Shown one piece after another: positions 47,470 through 56,418 of a stretch of DNA of 64,000 nucleotides (the first letter of the stretch is position 1; each line of letters opens with the position of its first letter). The stretch is from Desulfovibrio desulfuricans DSM 642 (lineage in GTDB: Bacteria; Desulfobacterota; Desulfovibrionia; Desulfovibrionales; Desulfovibrionaceae). The notes under the pieces are model-generated. The model was given only the letters and a program-made list of their open reading frames with translations. It ran no database searches and was not told the origin of the DNA. The stretch is taken from the NCBI RefSeq assembly GCF_000420465.1, contig NZ_ATUZ01000018.1, forward strand, positions 113,309-177,308, in the 5' to 3' direction. A program made the position numbers and the translations under genes.

Positions 47470-48411
47470 ATGTGCCTGGAAGACAGCCAACAGCGGGGCA
47501 TGGTTTTTAACATACAGAAATATTCGGTTCATGACGGCCCCGGCATAAGAACCATTGTCTTTCTCAAGGGCTGCGCCCTTTCCTGCCGCTGGTGCAGCAA
47601 TCCTGAATCGCAAAAACGCGAACCGGAGCTGGCATTCAATGCCGGGCGCTGCCTGGGCGTTTCCAAGTGTGGGCACTGCATTGTAGCCTGTCCGCACGGT
47701 TCCATCACCTTGGGTGATGACGACAAGCTGAACATAGACCGCAGCCGTTGCGCCGCGTGTGATTTGCCCTGCGCTGCGGCCTGCCCGGCTCAGGGTTTGC
47801 TGGTTTATGGCAAAGAGCGTACAGTGGACGATGTGCTGCAAGTAGTTGAACAGGATATGGCCTTCTATGCCCGCTCTGGCGGCGGCCTGACCCTTTCGGG
47901 CGGCGAACCCCTGTTGCAGGGTGAATTTGCCGTGGCTCTGCTGCGCGAGGCGCGCACCCGGCGCATCAAGACCGCGGTTGAAACCTGCGGCATGGTCTCG
48001 CCTGATACCATCCGCGAGGCAGCGCCATATCTCAATTACGTGCTGTTCGACATCAAGCACATGGACAGCGCCGTGCACGAAGCGCAGACAGGCCTGCCCA
48101 ACAGGCGTATCCTCGAAAATTTTCGTATTCTGGCAGAAGAATTTCCCGATCTGCCCATACTGGCACGCACACCGATAATTCCCGGCTTTAACGACAGCGA
48201 AGAAGCCATTGCCGCCATTGCCGGATTCCTCAAGCCCTTTGAGCGGGTGGAATACGAAATGCTGCCCTACCACCGCCTTGGTACGCAGAAATACCAGTTT
48301 CTCGACAGGCCCGTGCCCATGGGCGATGTAAAGCTGGAAACAGAGCACATGAACAGGCTTCAGGCTGTGGCGCAGGGCATCCTGGGCGATCGGCTCCGCG
48401 TACCGCACTGA
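47470..48411 (+). CDS. islB: Isethionate sulfite-lyase activating enzyme
   Basis: Radical SAM activase of 313 residues that makes the glycyl radical on IslA. The SAM cluster motif is C-x3-C-x2-C in CALSCRWC (residues about 35-42), followed by an 8-Cys ferredoxin-like insert (CLGVSKCGHCIVACP and CAACDLPCAAACP, about 60-107) for two more [4Fe-4S] clusters. The glycine-rich LSGGEPLLQ (about 143) contacts SAM. AAGGAAGGG precedes the ATG. Because the gene follows islA across a terminator, its level should be lower than that of the lyase. Confidence 0.93.
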   Translation: MCLEDSQQRGMVFNIQKYSVHDGPGIRTIVFLKGCALSCRWCSNPESQKREPELAFNAGRCLGVSKCGHCIVACPHGSITLGDDDKLNIDRSRCAACDLPCAAACPAQGLLVYGKERTVDDVLQVVEQDMAFYARSGGGLTLSGGEPLLQGEFAVALLREARTRRIKTAVETCGMVSPDTIREAAPYLNYVLFDIKHMDSAVHEAQTGLPNRRILENFRILAEEFPDLPILARTPIIPGFNDSEEAIAAIAGFLKPFERVEYEMLPYHRLGTQKYQFLDRPVPMGDVKLETEHMNRLQAVAQGILGDRLRVPH

Positions 48412-48435
48412 TAACCACTTACCCCCGATTGACCT

Positions 48436-49836
48436 ATGGCATGCAGATCTTCCGAGCTTCTATCAAAACATGTGGAGCGCATACTCGACGCCCTGCCTGA
48501 AGGCGTTTTTATAAGCGACGCCTCTGGCACCAGCCTGCGGGTCAACCGCATGTACGAGCAGCTGACCGGGCTGACCCAGGAACAGATACGCGGCAAGAAT
48601 GTGCGCGATCTGGTACAGGAAGGCACGTTTGACTGCATCCTGAATCCGGAGATCGTGCGCACGGGCAGGCCCACCACCCATGTGCAGCAACTCAAAAACG
48701 GCAAAAAACTTGTGCTTACGGGCTTTCCCGTTTTTGATGCCAAGGGCGATCTGTGTCTGGTGGTCACGTTTGCGCGCGATGTCACCCTGCTCGCCCAGTT
48801 GCAGACCCAGGTGGCAGGGCAGTGCAAACTTATTGACCAGATCAACGACCAGTTGGCCTACATTGCGCAGGGCGCGGCGAAATCGAGCGAGCCTGTGTAT
48901 GCCAGCCGGGCCATGGGTGACGTGGTTTCCCTGCTGCGCCGCTTTGCGGACACGGACGCGACCGTGCTTATTTTAGGCGAAACCGGCGCGGGCAAGGATG
49001 TGTTTGCCCGCTACACCCACTCCCAGTCGGCCCGCAACGATAAAATCCTGCTCAAGGTCGACTGCGGCGGCATTTCTGAATCGCTCACAGAATCCGAGCT
49101 GTTCGGCTACATGCCGGGGGCGTTCACGGGCGCTTCCAACAAGGGCAAGGCCGGATATTTTGAAATTGCCGATGGCAGCACTATCTTTCTGGACGAAGTG
49201 GGCGAGTTGCCGCTTTCCATGCAGACGCGGCTCTTGCGCGTGCTTCAGGACGGCGAAATCATGCGGGTTGGGGCCTCCAGCCCGCGCAAGGTGGACGTGC
49301 GCATCATTGCCGCCACCAACCGCGATCTGGCCGAAAGCGTGGAGGCCGGAACCTTCCGACGCGACCTGTACTACCGCCTCAATGTTGCCACGGTGCGCAT
49401 CCCCCCACTGCGCGAAAGACAGGAAGACGTGCGCCCCCTGGCAGAGCACTACCTCGCCCAGTACACTGCCAAATACCACAAGGCCATGGCCTTTATGGAC
49501 GTGACCCTGGACATCATGACGGCCTATTCCTGGCCCGGCAACGTGCGTGAGCTGCAAAACCTTGTGCACAGCCTGGTCATCACGCTCAGCGGGCCGCTGA
49601 TTTCCCCGCGCGACCTGCCGCCGCAGATATCCGGCGCACCCCGCGAAGCCTCGTGCTATACCGAGGACATCCTCGCCGCCCGCCGCCCCCTGCGCGACAT
49701 CATGGCCGAAATGGAGCGGGATTTTCTGCTCAAGGCCATTGAAGTGCACGGCTCTGTGCAGCGCGTGGCGGAGCTGTTCCAGATCAACCGCAGTACGGTG
49801 TTCCGCAAGTTGCAGGGCGCACGGCGGATTGACTGA
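48436..49836 (+). CDS. Sigma-54 dependent activator with PAS domain
   Basis: A 466-residue enhancer-binding protein. An N-terminal PAS domain (about 8-130, PEGVFISDASGTSLRVN) probably senses the inducer or its metabolite. The AAA+ domain (about 155-390) has Walker A GETGAGKD, the GAFTGA loop that contacts sigma-54 (MPGAFTGASNKGKAG), Walker B (IFLDEVGELP) and the arginine-finger region. The C-terminal Fis-type HTH (about 440-465, RVAELFQINRSTVFRKL) binds DNA. It follows islB by 24 bases. The two -24/-12 promoters upstream of islA and the TRAP operon give it obvious targets, which makes it the likely master regulator of isethionate use (inference). Confidence 0.9.
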   Translation: MACRSSELLSKHVERILDALPEGVFISDASGTSLRVNRMYEQLTGLTQEQIRGKNVRDLVQEGTFDCILNPEIVRTGRPTTHVQQLKNGKKLVLTGFPVFDAKGDLCLVVTFARDVTLLAQLQTQVAGQCKLIDQINDQLAYIAQGAAKSSEPVYASRAMGDVVSLLRRFADTDATVLILGETGAGKDVFARYTHSQSARNDKILLKVDCGGISESLTESELFGYMPGAFTGASNKGKAGYFEIADGSTIFLDEVGELPLSMQTRLLRVLQDGEIMRVGASSPRKVDVRIIAATNRDLAESVEAGTFRRDLYYRLNVATVRIPPLRERQEDVRPLAEHYLAQYTAKYHKAMAFMDVTLDIMTAYSWPGNVRELQNLVHSLVITLSGPLISPRDLPPQISGAPREASCYTEDILAARRPLRDIMAEMERDFLLKAIEVHGSVQRVAELFQINRSTVFRKLQGARRID

Positions 49837-50762
49837 TGCGTGTGAGCGTCAGGGCTGGCAAGACGACAGTCAAGACGCATGCTTCCCCCTTGGTGGTGGC
49901 GGCCTTGACGACCTTGGTCATGATTCTTTTTGCCGCCAACTCTCTGCTTTGCCGCTTTGCGCTTGCCGAAGGGCAAAACGCCCATCCCCTGAATCCCTCT
50001 GTATATACGGCCCTGAGGGCCATTTCTGCCGCTGCCATGCTCTGGCTGCTCCAGCTGCGGAGCGGCGGCAACCCGCTGCGTGCTGGCAGCTGGGGCGCTG
50101 CGCTGGCGTTGTTTGGCTATATGGCCTGCTTTTCCTGGGCTTATGTACGGCTGTCTGCCGGGGCGGGCGCTCTGGTTATTGCCGTGGCCGTGCAGGCTGG
50201 CATGCTCGTGGCCGGGCTGCGGCTGGGGCAACATCCCGGCAAGGCCCAGAGCCTGGGCATTGGACTTGCCATGGCAGGGCTTGTCTATCTGCTGCTTCCG
50301 GGGCTTGATGCGCCGCCAGCAGGGGCGGCTACGGTCATTTTCTGCTCTGGCCTGTGCTGGGCGGCCTATACAATTTACGGCAGGGGCGGCGGCAATGCCG
50401 CTGCGGCCACGGCTGGCAATTTTATCCGCTGTGTGCCGCTGGCTATCGTGCTGTTAGCTTGGGCTGCGGCCTTTGACCAGGCTGGCATGCCCGCCGCATG
50501 GCCGTGGGCAGGCGTTGCCTGCGCCCTGGCTGCCGGAGCTCTGGCTTCGGCTCTTGGCTATGTGCTCTGGTATGCTGTTTTACGCTGGCTCAGCGTGCCC
50601 TCTGCCGCTGTGGTGCAGTTGAGCGTACCGCTCATCACCGCCCTTGGCGGCGCCGTGCTCATGAACGAAACTCTGGGGCTGCGGCTGCTGGTGAGCACCC
50701 TTGCCATTCTGGGCGGCATTTTCTGCGCAACGGCCCTACCCCACCTGCTGCGCAGACGCTAG
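49836..50762 (+). CDS. EamA/DMT family exporter
   Basis: A 308-residue membrane protein with ten hydrophobic helices in two EamA repeats. The start overlaps the regulator stop by one base (TGATG), so the two are translationally coupled and this gene belongs to the isl transcript. Members of the family export amino acids, purines or other metabolites; its role here might be to expel a by-product such as acetaldehyde-derived or sulfur-containing compounds, but nothing in the sequence shows the substrate. It ends the rightward operon. Confidence 0.8.
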   Translation: MRVSVRAGKTTVKTHASPLVVAALTTLVMILFAANSLLCRFALAEGQNAHPLNPSVYTALRAISAAAMLWLLQLRSGGNPLRAGSWGAALALFGYMACFSWAYVRLSAGAGALVIAVAVQAGMLVAGLRLGQHPGKAQSLGIGLAMAGLVYLLLPGLDAPPAGAATVIFCSGLCWAAYTIYGRGGGNAAAATAGNFIRCVPLAIVLLAWAAAFDQAGMPAAWPWAGVACALAAGALASALGYVLWYAVLRWLSVPSAAVVQLSVPLITALGGAVLMNETLGLRLLVSTLAILGGIFCATALPHLLRRR

Positions 50763-50838
50763 GCAAACCAACATGACGCCTGCGCCATCCCCAGTATGCC
50801 GGGGATAAAAAAACACCGCCGTAAAGGCGCGCAAATCG

Positions 50839-51282
50839 CTACTTTGCTGATGCGGAAAGCAGATTGGCCAGGATGACTTCCATCACACGATAAAAAACTT
50901 CAAGGTCTGCATCGGATATGCCCGTCAGAGCTTCAACGCGCAGTTTTGTGCCAATGTTCAGAATATCGTTGATGACGCTGTCCGCCTTGGGGGTCAGGCA
51001 GATGCGTCTGGCGCGCCTGTCACCCTCCACGCCCACACGCTCTACAAGGCCCATGCGCTCAAGGCCATCCAGCACCCGCACCAGGGTGGGGCCTTCCACG
51101 CCCACAGAAACGGCCAGATCCTTTTGCAGGGCCTTGCCGTTCATCCGCGACAGGTGCATGAGCACCAGCCAGCGCGCCTGGGTCAGCCCCAGATGGGAAA
51201 GACGCTCGTCAAGCTTGGTACGCCATGTGCGGGAGGTGCGGTTGATGATTATACCAACAAGGTCTCTGGTAGAAGCGCTCAT
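50839..51282 (-). CDS. MarR/SlyA-family transcription regulator
   Basis: A 147-residue winged-helix regulator. The central block (LGLTQARWLVLMHLSRMNGKALQKDLAVSVGVEGPTLVRVLDGLERMGLVERV) is typical of the SlyA branch, and the wing DRRARRICLTP follows. I chose ATG 51282 because the 20 extra upstream codons have no family resemblance. An inverted repeat (TGGTGCCA-N15-TGGCACCA, 51342-51372) lies 60 bases upstream and may be its own operator. The target genes are not evident; the lipoate-ligase and racemase genes to the right run in the same direction. Confidence 0.85.
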   Translation of the reverse strand: MSASTRDLVGIIINRTSRTWRTKLDERLSHLGLTQARWLVLMHLSRMNGKALQKDLAVSVGVEGPTLVRVLDGLERMGLVERVGVEGDRRARRICLTPKADSVINDILNIGTKLRVEALTGISDADLEVFYRVMEVILANLLSASAK

Positions 51283-51341
51283 TGTAATGCCCCCATTGTG
51301 TGCGTTGCCAGCTTGCAGTTGACACTTGCTTGCCGTCTGCA

Positions 51342-51372
51342 TGGTGCCAGCCCAAAACTATTTTTGGCACCA
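51342..51372. promoter_or_regulatory. Inverted repeat upstream of the marR-like gene
   Basis: TGGTGCCA at 51342-51349 is the reverse complement of TGGCACCA at 51365-51372. It falls in the roughly 350-base gap 51283-51634 that separates this regulator from the lipoate-ligase gene. The gap has no gene that I can support; a candidate operator is the only notable element. Function inferred. Confidence 0.45.
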
Positions 51373-51634
51373 GATGTTATGCACTGCCACATCCAAACGT
51401 CTCGCGCAAGTCAGGAAAATTTTCAAAAGCACACATCAGCCCGCAGAATCAGACCGCGCGTAGAGGATCACCCTGCCAGGCAGACCTGCAACACGCTGCT
51501 GGAGCGCATATGGGCAAACAGAAAGATAAGGGAAAAAGTCCGGTAAATAAATGAAATAAAATATATGGAAATTTATATGGCATAAAAACAGGGCAATGCG
51601 CAAGTGGTTGAAACTATTGCCCGCTTCCAGCCAA

Positions 51635-52612
51635 CTAAAAAAGGCAGTCCAGGAAAATACGGTCGCCAATGCCCTGAATGAATGCGTCAATGTGAACCAG
51701 AGCCAGCCGACGCTCCAGAGCCCCGCGCTCGTGCCTGCACCCGCAGAGCATGTCTTCAAGTTCCGTCACATCCCGAACGCCAAAATAGTCGCCGAACAGA
51801 CGGATATCGGCGATTATGCCGTCACGCACATCCATATGTACGTCAAGTACGCCGCCGGGGGTCTTTGTGCTGCGTTCAAAGGCGTAATTGGGTGAATAGC
51901 CAAAATTCCAGTACCAGGAGCGGTAGCGCTCTACTGCCAGAGCCTCAATGGCGGTTATTTCCTCCGTGCTCAAGGCCGTCTGCCCTATAGAACCCTCCCC
52001 GGCCACAAAGCGCATGAGGTAGTTTATGAATTCCTCAATGGGCATGGGCTGGGGCAAAAAATCCACAATGTTGCCCACGCGGCCACGCACGCTTTTGACA
52101 GATTTATCAATGTATTTTGCGGGGCTGGGCTTGAGCGCGGCGCAGACCGAATCCAGGTTGGCAGAATACAGCAGGGTGCCGTGGTGCAGCAGACGGTCGC
52201 GGTGCATGTGCTGCGCGTTGCCGGAAATTTTGCTTTCACCAACGACCATGTCGTTGCGGCCATTGAACTCGCAGGGGACGCCAAGGGCATTGAGCGCTTC
52301 GGTAATGGGCGTGGCAAAGCGCTTGAAATCCAGCAGCCCCGAATGGTTGTTCAGGCTGATGAAGGTAAAGTTGATATTCCCCAGGTCATGAAAAACCGCG
52401 CCCCCGCCGGTAAGCCTGCGCACAACGGGGATGCCGTGCTGCTGCACATAATCGGCGTTGATTTCGGAGTGGGAGTTCTGGTTCCGCCCCACAATAACAG
52501 AAGCCGCATTACGCCAGAGCATAAAAATGTCGGTTTCGCTATTGCGCAGCAGCCATTCTTCCGCCGCCAGATTGAACGAGGCGTCTGTACAAGGATTATA
52601 GATAAAGCGCAT
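51635..52612 (-). CDS. Lipoate-protein ligase family protein
   Basis: A 325-residue protein of the LplA/LipM fold. Visible marks: NPCTDASFNLAAEEWLLRN at the start, the RRLTGGGAVFHDLGNINFTFI active-site loop (about 70-90) with the conserved Gly-rich RRxTGGGAVxHD, the KISGNAQ motif holding the conserved Lys (about 140) and RLLHHGTLLYS. It would attach lipoate (or octanoate) to the carrier protein of glycine cleavage or a 2-oxoacid dehydrogenase. The C-terminal accessory domain (about 245-325) is present. ATG 52612 has GGGGGAG before it. Its partner carrier protein is not in the window. Confidence 0.87.
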   Translation of the reverse strand: MRFIYNPCTDASFNLAAEEWLLRNSETDIFMLWRNAASVIVGRNQNSHSEINADYVQQHGIPVVRRLTGGGAVFHDLGNINFTFISLNNHSGLLDFKRFATPITEALNALGVPCEFNGRNDMVVGESKISGNAQHMHRDRLLHHGTLLYSANLDSVCAALKPSPAKYIDKSVKSVRGRVGNIVDFLPQPMPIEEFINYLMRFVAGEGSIGQTALSTEEITAIEALAVERYRSWYWNFGYSPNYAFERSTKTPGGVLDVHMDVRDGIIADIRLFGDYFGVRDVTELEDMLCGCRHERGALERRLALVHIDAFIQGIGDRIFLDCLF

Positions 52613-52722
52613 ACTCCCCCCCATAAAACACATCGTTGGGACATATCGCATTTTCTACATTTGTCCAAGCCATTCGCCGATGCCCCCGTGTACAGGCATG
52701 AGGGGGCGCTGTTGCTTTTACG

Positions 52723-52771
52723 AAAACATCGGGCGTGGAGACAATCCAGTCGTCTTTACGCCCGATGTTTT
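52723..52771 (-). terminator. Terminator downstream of the LarA-family gene
   Basis: AAAACATCGGGCGT pairs with ACGCCCGATGTTTT, a 14-bp stem, with T tracts on the distal side. It lies about 80 bases past the leftward stop. Confidence 0.75.
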
Positions 52772-52849
52772 GTGATCAGTCTGTCAATCCATGCAAGGCG
52801 TTAAGGCAGGCTTTGTCTGCCTCAAGTGAGCTTTTCAACTGTTAAATGC

Positions 52850-54157
52850 CTAGTTGTTGACCGCGTGGAGCTTGGGCAGGGTATTGGCCCCGTGGGGCAG
52901 CAATGTTGCCCGCAGGTCTTTGCCGCCGTTCAGTTTTTTAGCCAGCGCAAGGGCTTCATCCAGAGTCGTGGTAATATGAATCTTTGTTTTGGCAAAGTCC
53001 GCAGCATTCATGGAGCTGACCATGATGAGGTTGTGCTTTTCCGCCGATTCCGCAAACAGAAATCCCACATAGCTGCCTATGGAAAAATTCTCGCGCAGGT
53101 CTTTTTCTCGCGCGTCCATATTGTCAAAATCGCAGATCTGGTGCTGGGTATCCGGGCTGCCAAAGCCCTCGGTGCAGGCTGACAGAATGATGATGGTGCC
53201 GCCCTCGCTCACCACCGCAAGGGCGTTGGCCAGGGTTTTGATGGTCTGGTAAAAATTGATGTCCTTGGGCACGCCGCCTGCGCTGGCGATGACCAGGGGA
53301 GTGCGCTCGGCCACGTTGACGCCGTCGATGGCATCAACCAGCGCGCAGGCCTCGCGGTGGGCCTGCACCATGTCGCCAGCCACGGCCTTGATGATGTTGT
53401 AATTGTCGTCCACCACCACGTTGAGCAGGAAGCTGGGCTTGGCCAGCAGGGCGGCTTCTTCAAGATCGGCGTGAAAAATATTGCTGGTTTCCATATTGGC
53501 GCTACGCACCGCCGCATTGGTGCCGCTGCCAAAGCCCTTGTTCAGGGCCAGGTTGTGGTGCCGCTGGATGGTCTCGTAGCTGGCGATGCCGGGCAGCAGA
53601 TACTTGGGGCCGCCGCCGTACCCGGCCAGAAAGTGGTACACCACGCCGCCGGTCAGGATGATATGGTCACACTCCATGGCAAAGCGGTTAAACCACACCT
53701 CGGTGCCGTTGCTGGTCACGCCCGCCTTGACCATATCCGCCGAATCCCGGCACTTGTGGTCAATAACCTGAATACGGTTGTAAATATCCTCGGAAACGAT
53801 GGCGATGTGCTCCTCGCGCGTCATCGGCCGGTGCGTGCCCGTGGCCGTGAGTATACGAATGTCCGCATCGCGGATGCCGCATTTGTTCAGACGGGCCACC
53901 ACAGCAGGAACATAAACATTGGGCGACTGCCACAGACGCGTGGAATCTGGCACGACAATGCACACCGTCTGGCCGGGTTTGAGCATTTCCCCAAGCCGGG
54001 GCGAACCGATAGGATTATCCAGAGCTTCGTTAATATGCTCCAGCGCGCTTTTGGCGGGCAGCGCAACCGCATTTGAATGCAGCTCCGCCGCGATGAGGCC
54101 GTTGCCAAGCTCCACAGAAAATTCCCTGTCGCCGTATTTCATGTAATGCTGTGCCAT
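52850..54157 (-). CDS. Nickel-dependent lactate racemase family protein (LarA-like)
   Basis: A 435-residue LarA-family enzyme. LarA racemises lactate through a nickel-pincer nucleotide bound to a lysine. The expected residues are here: Arg in VPDSTRLWQ, His in TGTHRPMTREEH, His and cofactor Lys in VYHFLAGYGGGPKYLLPG, His in IQRHHNLAL, and the Tyr/Lys pair in FYQTIKTL. Chemistry should therefore be intact. LarA relatives act on many 2-hydroxyacids, so the substrate might be lactate, malate or a sulfonated hydroxyacid. The larBCE cofactor genes are not in this window. AGGGAC precedes the chosen start at 54157. Confidence 0.86.
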   Translation of the reverse strand: MAQHYMKYGDREFSVELGNGLIAAELHSNAVALPAKSALEHINEALDNPIGSPRLGEMLKPGQTVCIVVPDSTRLWQSPNVYVPAVVARLNKCGIRDADIRILTATGTHRPMTREEHIAIVSEDIYNRIQVIDHKCRDSADMVKAGVTSNGTEVWFNRFAMECDHIILTGGVVYHFLAGYGGGPKYLLPGIASYETIQRHHNLALNKGFGSGTNAAVRSANMETSNIFHADLEEAALLAKPSFLLNVVVDDNYNIIKAVAGDMVQAHREACALVDAIDGVNVAERTPLVIASAGGVPKDINFYQTIKTLANALAVVSEGGTIIILSACTEGFGSPDTQHQICDFDNMDAREKDLRENFSIGSYVGFLFAESAEKHNLIMVSSMNAADFAKTKIHITTTLDEALALAKKLNGGKDLRATLLPHGANTLPKLHAVNN

Positions 54158-54308
54158 GAGTCGTGTCCCTGTTTGTTGCTGTGCCGCAAATGCAGCGCCG
54201 GGCCTTGTTCCGCACAATTCTGCCGCAGCGCAGTCCGTTCAGGGTCTGTTATGCCTCATGCAGGCTTTTGTGAAGAGGGGAAAATCCCGCTTCCGCGCCG
54301 CATTTTCT

Positions 54309-55034
54309 CTACCCCAGCAGCGCGTTGCCCGTCATCACAAGGCCCGCACAGGCAAGCATGGCATCAATAAGCAGACTGAAGGTCGCTTCAGACATGCCAA
54401 GCACAAAACGCTTGCCCAGAAATGTGCCAACAGCCAGCGTAGCACCCACCACAAGACCATTGCACAGCACCGGCAGGGGCAGGCCACCCACGGCACCAAA
54501 CGCAAAAGTCTTGGCCAGATGCACCGCAATGGAGGCAGCCGCCTCGGTGGCAAGCAGCGCGCCCTTAGCAAGGCCAAAACCGGCAAAGATGGGGATGGTC
54601 AGCGGCCCTGTGGAATACACAACACCAGCCAGATATCCCACCACGCCCCCAGTAAATGCCATCTGCCGTGGCCCCAGCCGCAATCCGCGCGTGCGCATTC
54701 CCCGCCGCAACCCGATGAGCACAAAGAAAAACAGACCGATGCAAAAGTTTGAAATTTCTGCGGGCATAATCCAGAGCGTTCGCACACCCAGCACCGCCGC
54801 AGGTACGGCAGTTACCGAATAGCAGGCAAAGGCCCTGAGGCTTATCTGCCGCCGCCAGACCACCACGCGCGACGCGTTGCCCACAATGGCTGCAATGCCC
54901 ATGATGGGAATGGCAGCCTTGGGGCCAAAAGCCAGACTCAGCACCGGCAGCAGGATTATGGACGACCCGGTGCCCACCACCCCGCTGATGGCCCCTGCCA
55001 CAATGCCGCATAGAGCAATGAGCGCGTATACCAC
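54309..55034 (-). CDS. TauE/SafE family anion exporter
   Basis: A second TauE/SafE protein, 241 residues, eight helices, with the repeat motif GAISGVVGTGSSIILLP near the N terminus and GVVGYLAGVVYSTGPLTIP in the second half. The start is a GTG at 55034 with GGAGAGG before it. It follows the small ABM-fold gene by 30 bases and precedes the LarA-type gene by 150, all leftward, so the three could be one transcript. A role in moving sulfite or an organic acid is inferred from family. Confidence 0.83.
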   Translation of the reverse strand: MVYALIALCGIVAGAISGVVGTGSSIILLPVLSLAFGPKAAIPIMGIAAIVGNASRVVVWRRQISLRAFACYSVTAVPAAVLGVRTLWIMPAEISNFCIGLFFFVLIGLRRGMRTRGLRLGPRQMAFTGGVVGYLAGVVYSTGPLTIPIFAGFGLAKGALLATEAAASIAVHLAKTFAFGAVGGLPLPVLCNGLVVGATLAVGTFLGKRFVLGMSEATFSLLIDAMLACAGLVMTGNALLG

Positions 55035-55064
55035 GGCCTCTCCATACTGCGCGCAGAATCGCGT

Positions 55065-55376
55065 TTACAGGGGCGTAATCTGATCTACCTTGTGGTGGAA
55101 CACATAGGGGTCTGCCACCAGCTCAAAGCGTTCGTCATCGGGGTAGTGCACGGCAAGCTGGTAACTTTCGCCCGCAAAGGCCTTTATGGCCTCCAGCGAA
55201 TCCCACCATGTGGCAAAGAAAAAATGCTCCCAGCCGCGAAAGGTCATGCGTTTGACCGCAACGCCCAGATTGCCGTCAACGCTTTTGGCGTGGTCTTCGC
55301 CCGTTTTGCGCAGATGCCCGGCAAAGGCGTCGCCCATAGCCACAGGCACGCACCCGTGCCATGTTCTCACAATCAT
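55065..55376 (-). CDS. Small ABM-fold protein
   Basis: A 103-residue protein of the antibiotic-biosynthesis-monooxygenase (dimeric ferredoxin-like) type. The pattern MIVRTWHGCVP at the start and FFFATWWDSLEAIKAFAGESYQLAVHYPDDERF in the second half are typical. Relatives include quinol monooxygenases and haem-degrading enzymes, but many members have unknown roles. I chose ATG 55376, which has AGGAG six bases before it. It sits directly upstream of the TauE-type gene. Confidence 0.75.
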   Translation of the reverse strand: MIVRTWHGCVPVAMGDAFAGHLRKTGEDHAKSVDGNLGVAVKRMTFRGWEHFFFATWWDSLEAIKAFAGESYQLAVHYPDDERFELVADPYVFHHKVDQITPL

Positions 55377-55633
55377 ACTGTCTCCTGTCTGCTCCTGCGC
55401 CCGCCGCTGGCGAGGGCGCATTGTCAACGAAAATCCCTTGTGGTACCCAAACCGCACACCAAGTCATTCTGCTTTCGGGATAATCCCGGCGTACTGGCGG
55501 CCCCGCGCCTGCGTCCTTGCTGTTTTCGGGGCAACAAACCCTGGCATCACCACATCGATTCACACCGGCCTACAGACCACTTTTCCTGTCCGCCTTCCAG
55601 AACGATTTCTATGCCATTACGCGGAGCACGCAT

Positions 55634-56338
55634 ATGATCGGGCCAATTGTGAACAGTGGCGGACTTTTCATCGGCGGCATCATCGGCGTTATTTTTGCCG
55701 ATGTTTTTCCTGAACGGCTCAAAAAAGCGCTGCCGTCAATCTTTGGCGTCATCACCCTGTGTCTGGGCGCAACCCTTGTGGGCAAGGCCGCAGCACTGCC
55801 AGCCGTGACGGTTTCTCTCATTCTCGGCACCATGGTGGGCGAAATCATGTATGCCGAAGCCCTGTTGCAAAAGTTCCTGCGGGCCATTTTTGGTCTGCTG
55901 AAAAGCAAGCGTATGGGCGATGAAAACTTTTCCCTGATGGTCATAACCTTAGTGGCGGCATTCTGCTTTGGCAGCATGGGCTTTTTGGGGGCCTTTCATG
56001 AAGGCCTCACCGGCAAACCCGACATCCTGCTGACCAAGGCCGCGCTGGACATGTTTACCGGCGTGGTTTTCGGCTCCTTCATGGGCTTTTCCGTAAGCCT
56101 TATCGCCGTGCCGCAGTTTATTATTCTGGCGCTCATCTACATGGGGGCCACCACCATTGCCCCGTTCATGACCCCGGCCATGCTCAACGACTTTACCGCC
56201 TGCGGCGGCGTCATCTTTGTGGCCACGGGCCTGCGCATGTGCGATATCAAGATATTCCCGGTCATCAACATGCTGCCCGCGATGGCCATTATTTTGCCGC
56301 TTTCGCACCTGTGGGAGCTGTACTTTCCCTTCAAATAA
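55634..56338 (+). CDS. DUF554 membrane protein
   Basis: A 234-residue membrane protein with about seven helices; PIVNSGGLFIGGIIGV at the start and the LGTMVGEIMYAEALLQKFL and FCFGSMGFLGAFHEGL segments are typical of DUF554 (YqgA-like), a family of unknown function proposed to be a transporter. GGAG precedes ATG 55634 by seven bases. It runs rightward against its neighbours and appears to be a unit of its own. Confidence 0.82.
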   Translation: MIGPIVNSGGLFIGGIIGVIFADVFPERLKKALPSIFGVITLCLGATLVGKAAALPAVTVSLILGTMVGEIMYAEALLQKFLRAIFGLLKSKRMGDENFSLMVITLVAAFCFGSMGFLGAFHEGLTGKPDILLTKAALDMFTGVVFGSFMGFSVSLIAVPQFIILALIYMGATTIAPFMTPAMLNDFTACGGVIFVATGLRMCDIKIFPVINMLPAMAIILPLSHLWELYFPFK

Positions 56339-56418
56339 CCGGCCTGCGACCATGACTGAAATACGGTTTTGCCCCCCGGCCTTACGCGCAAGAGGGCAAC
56401 ACCGTTTAAACACTGCGG

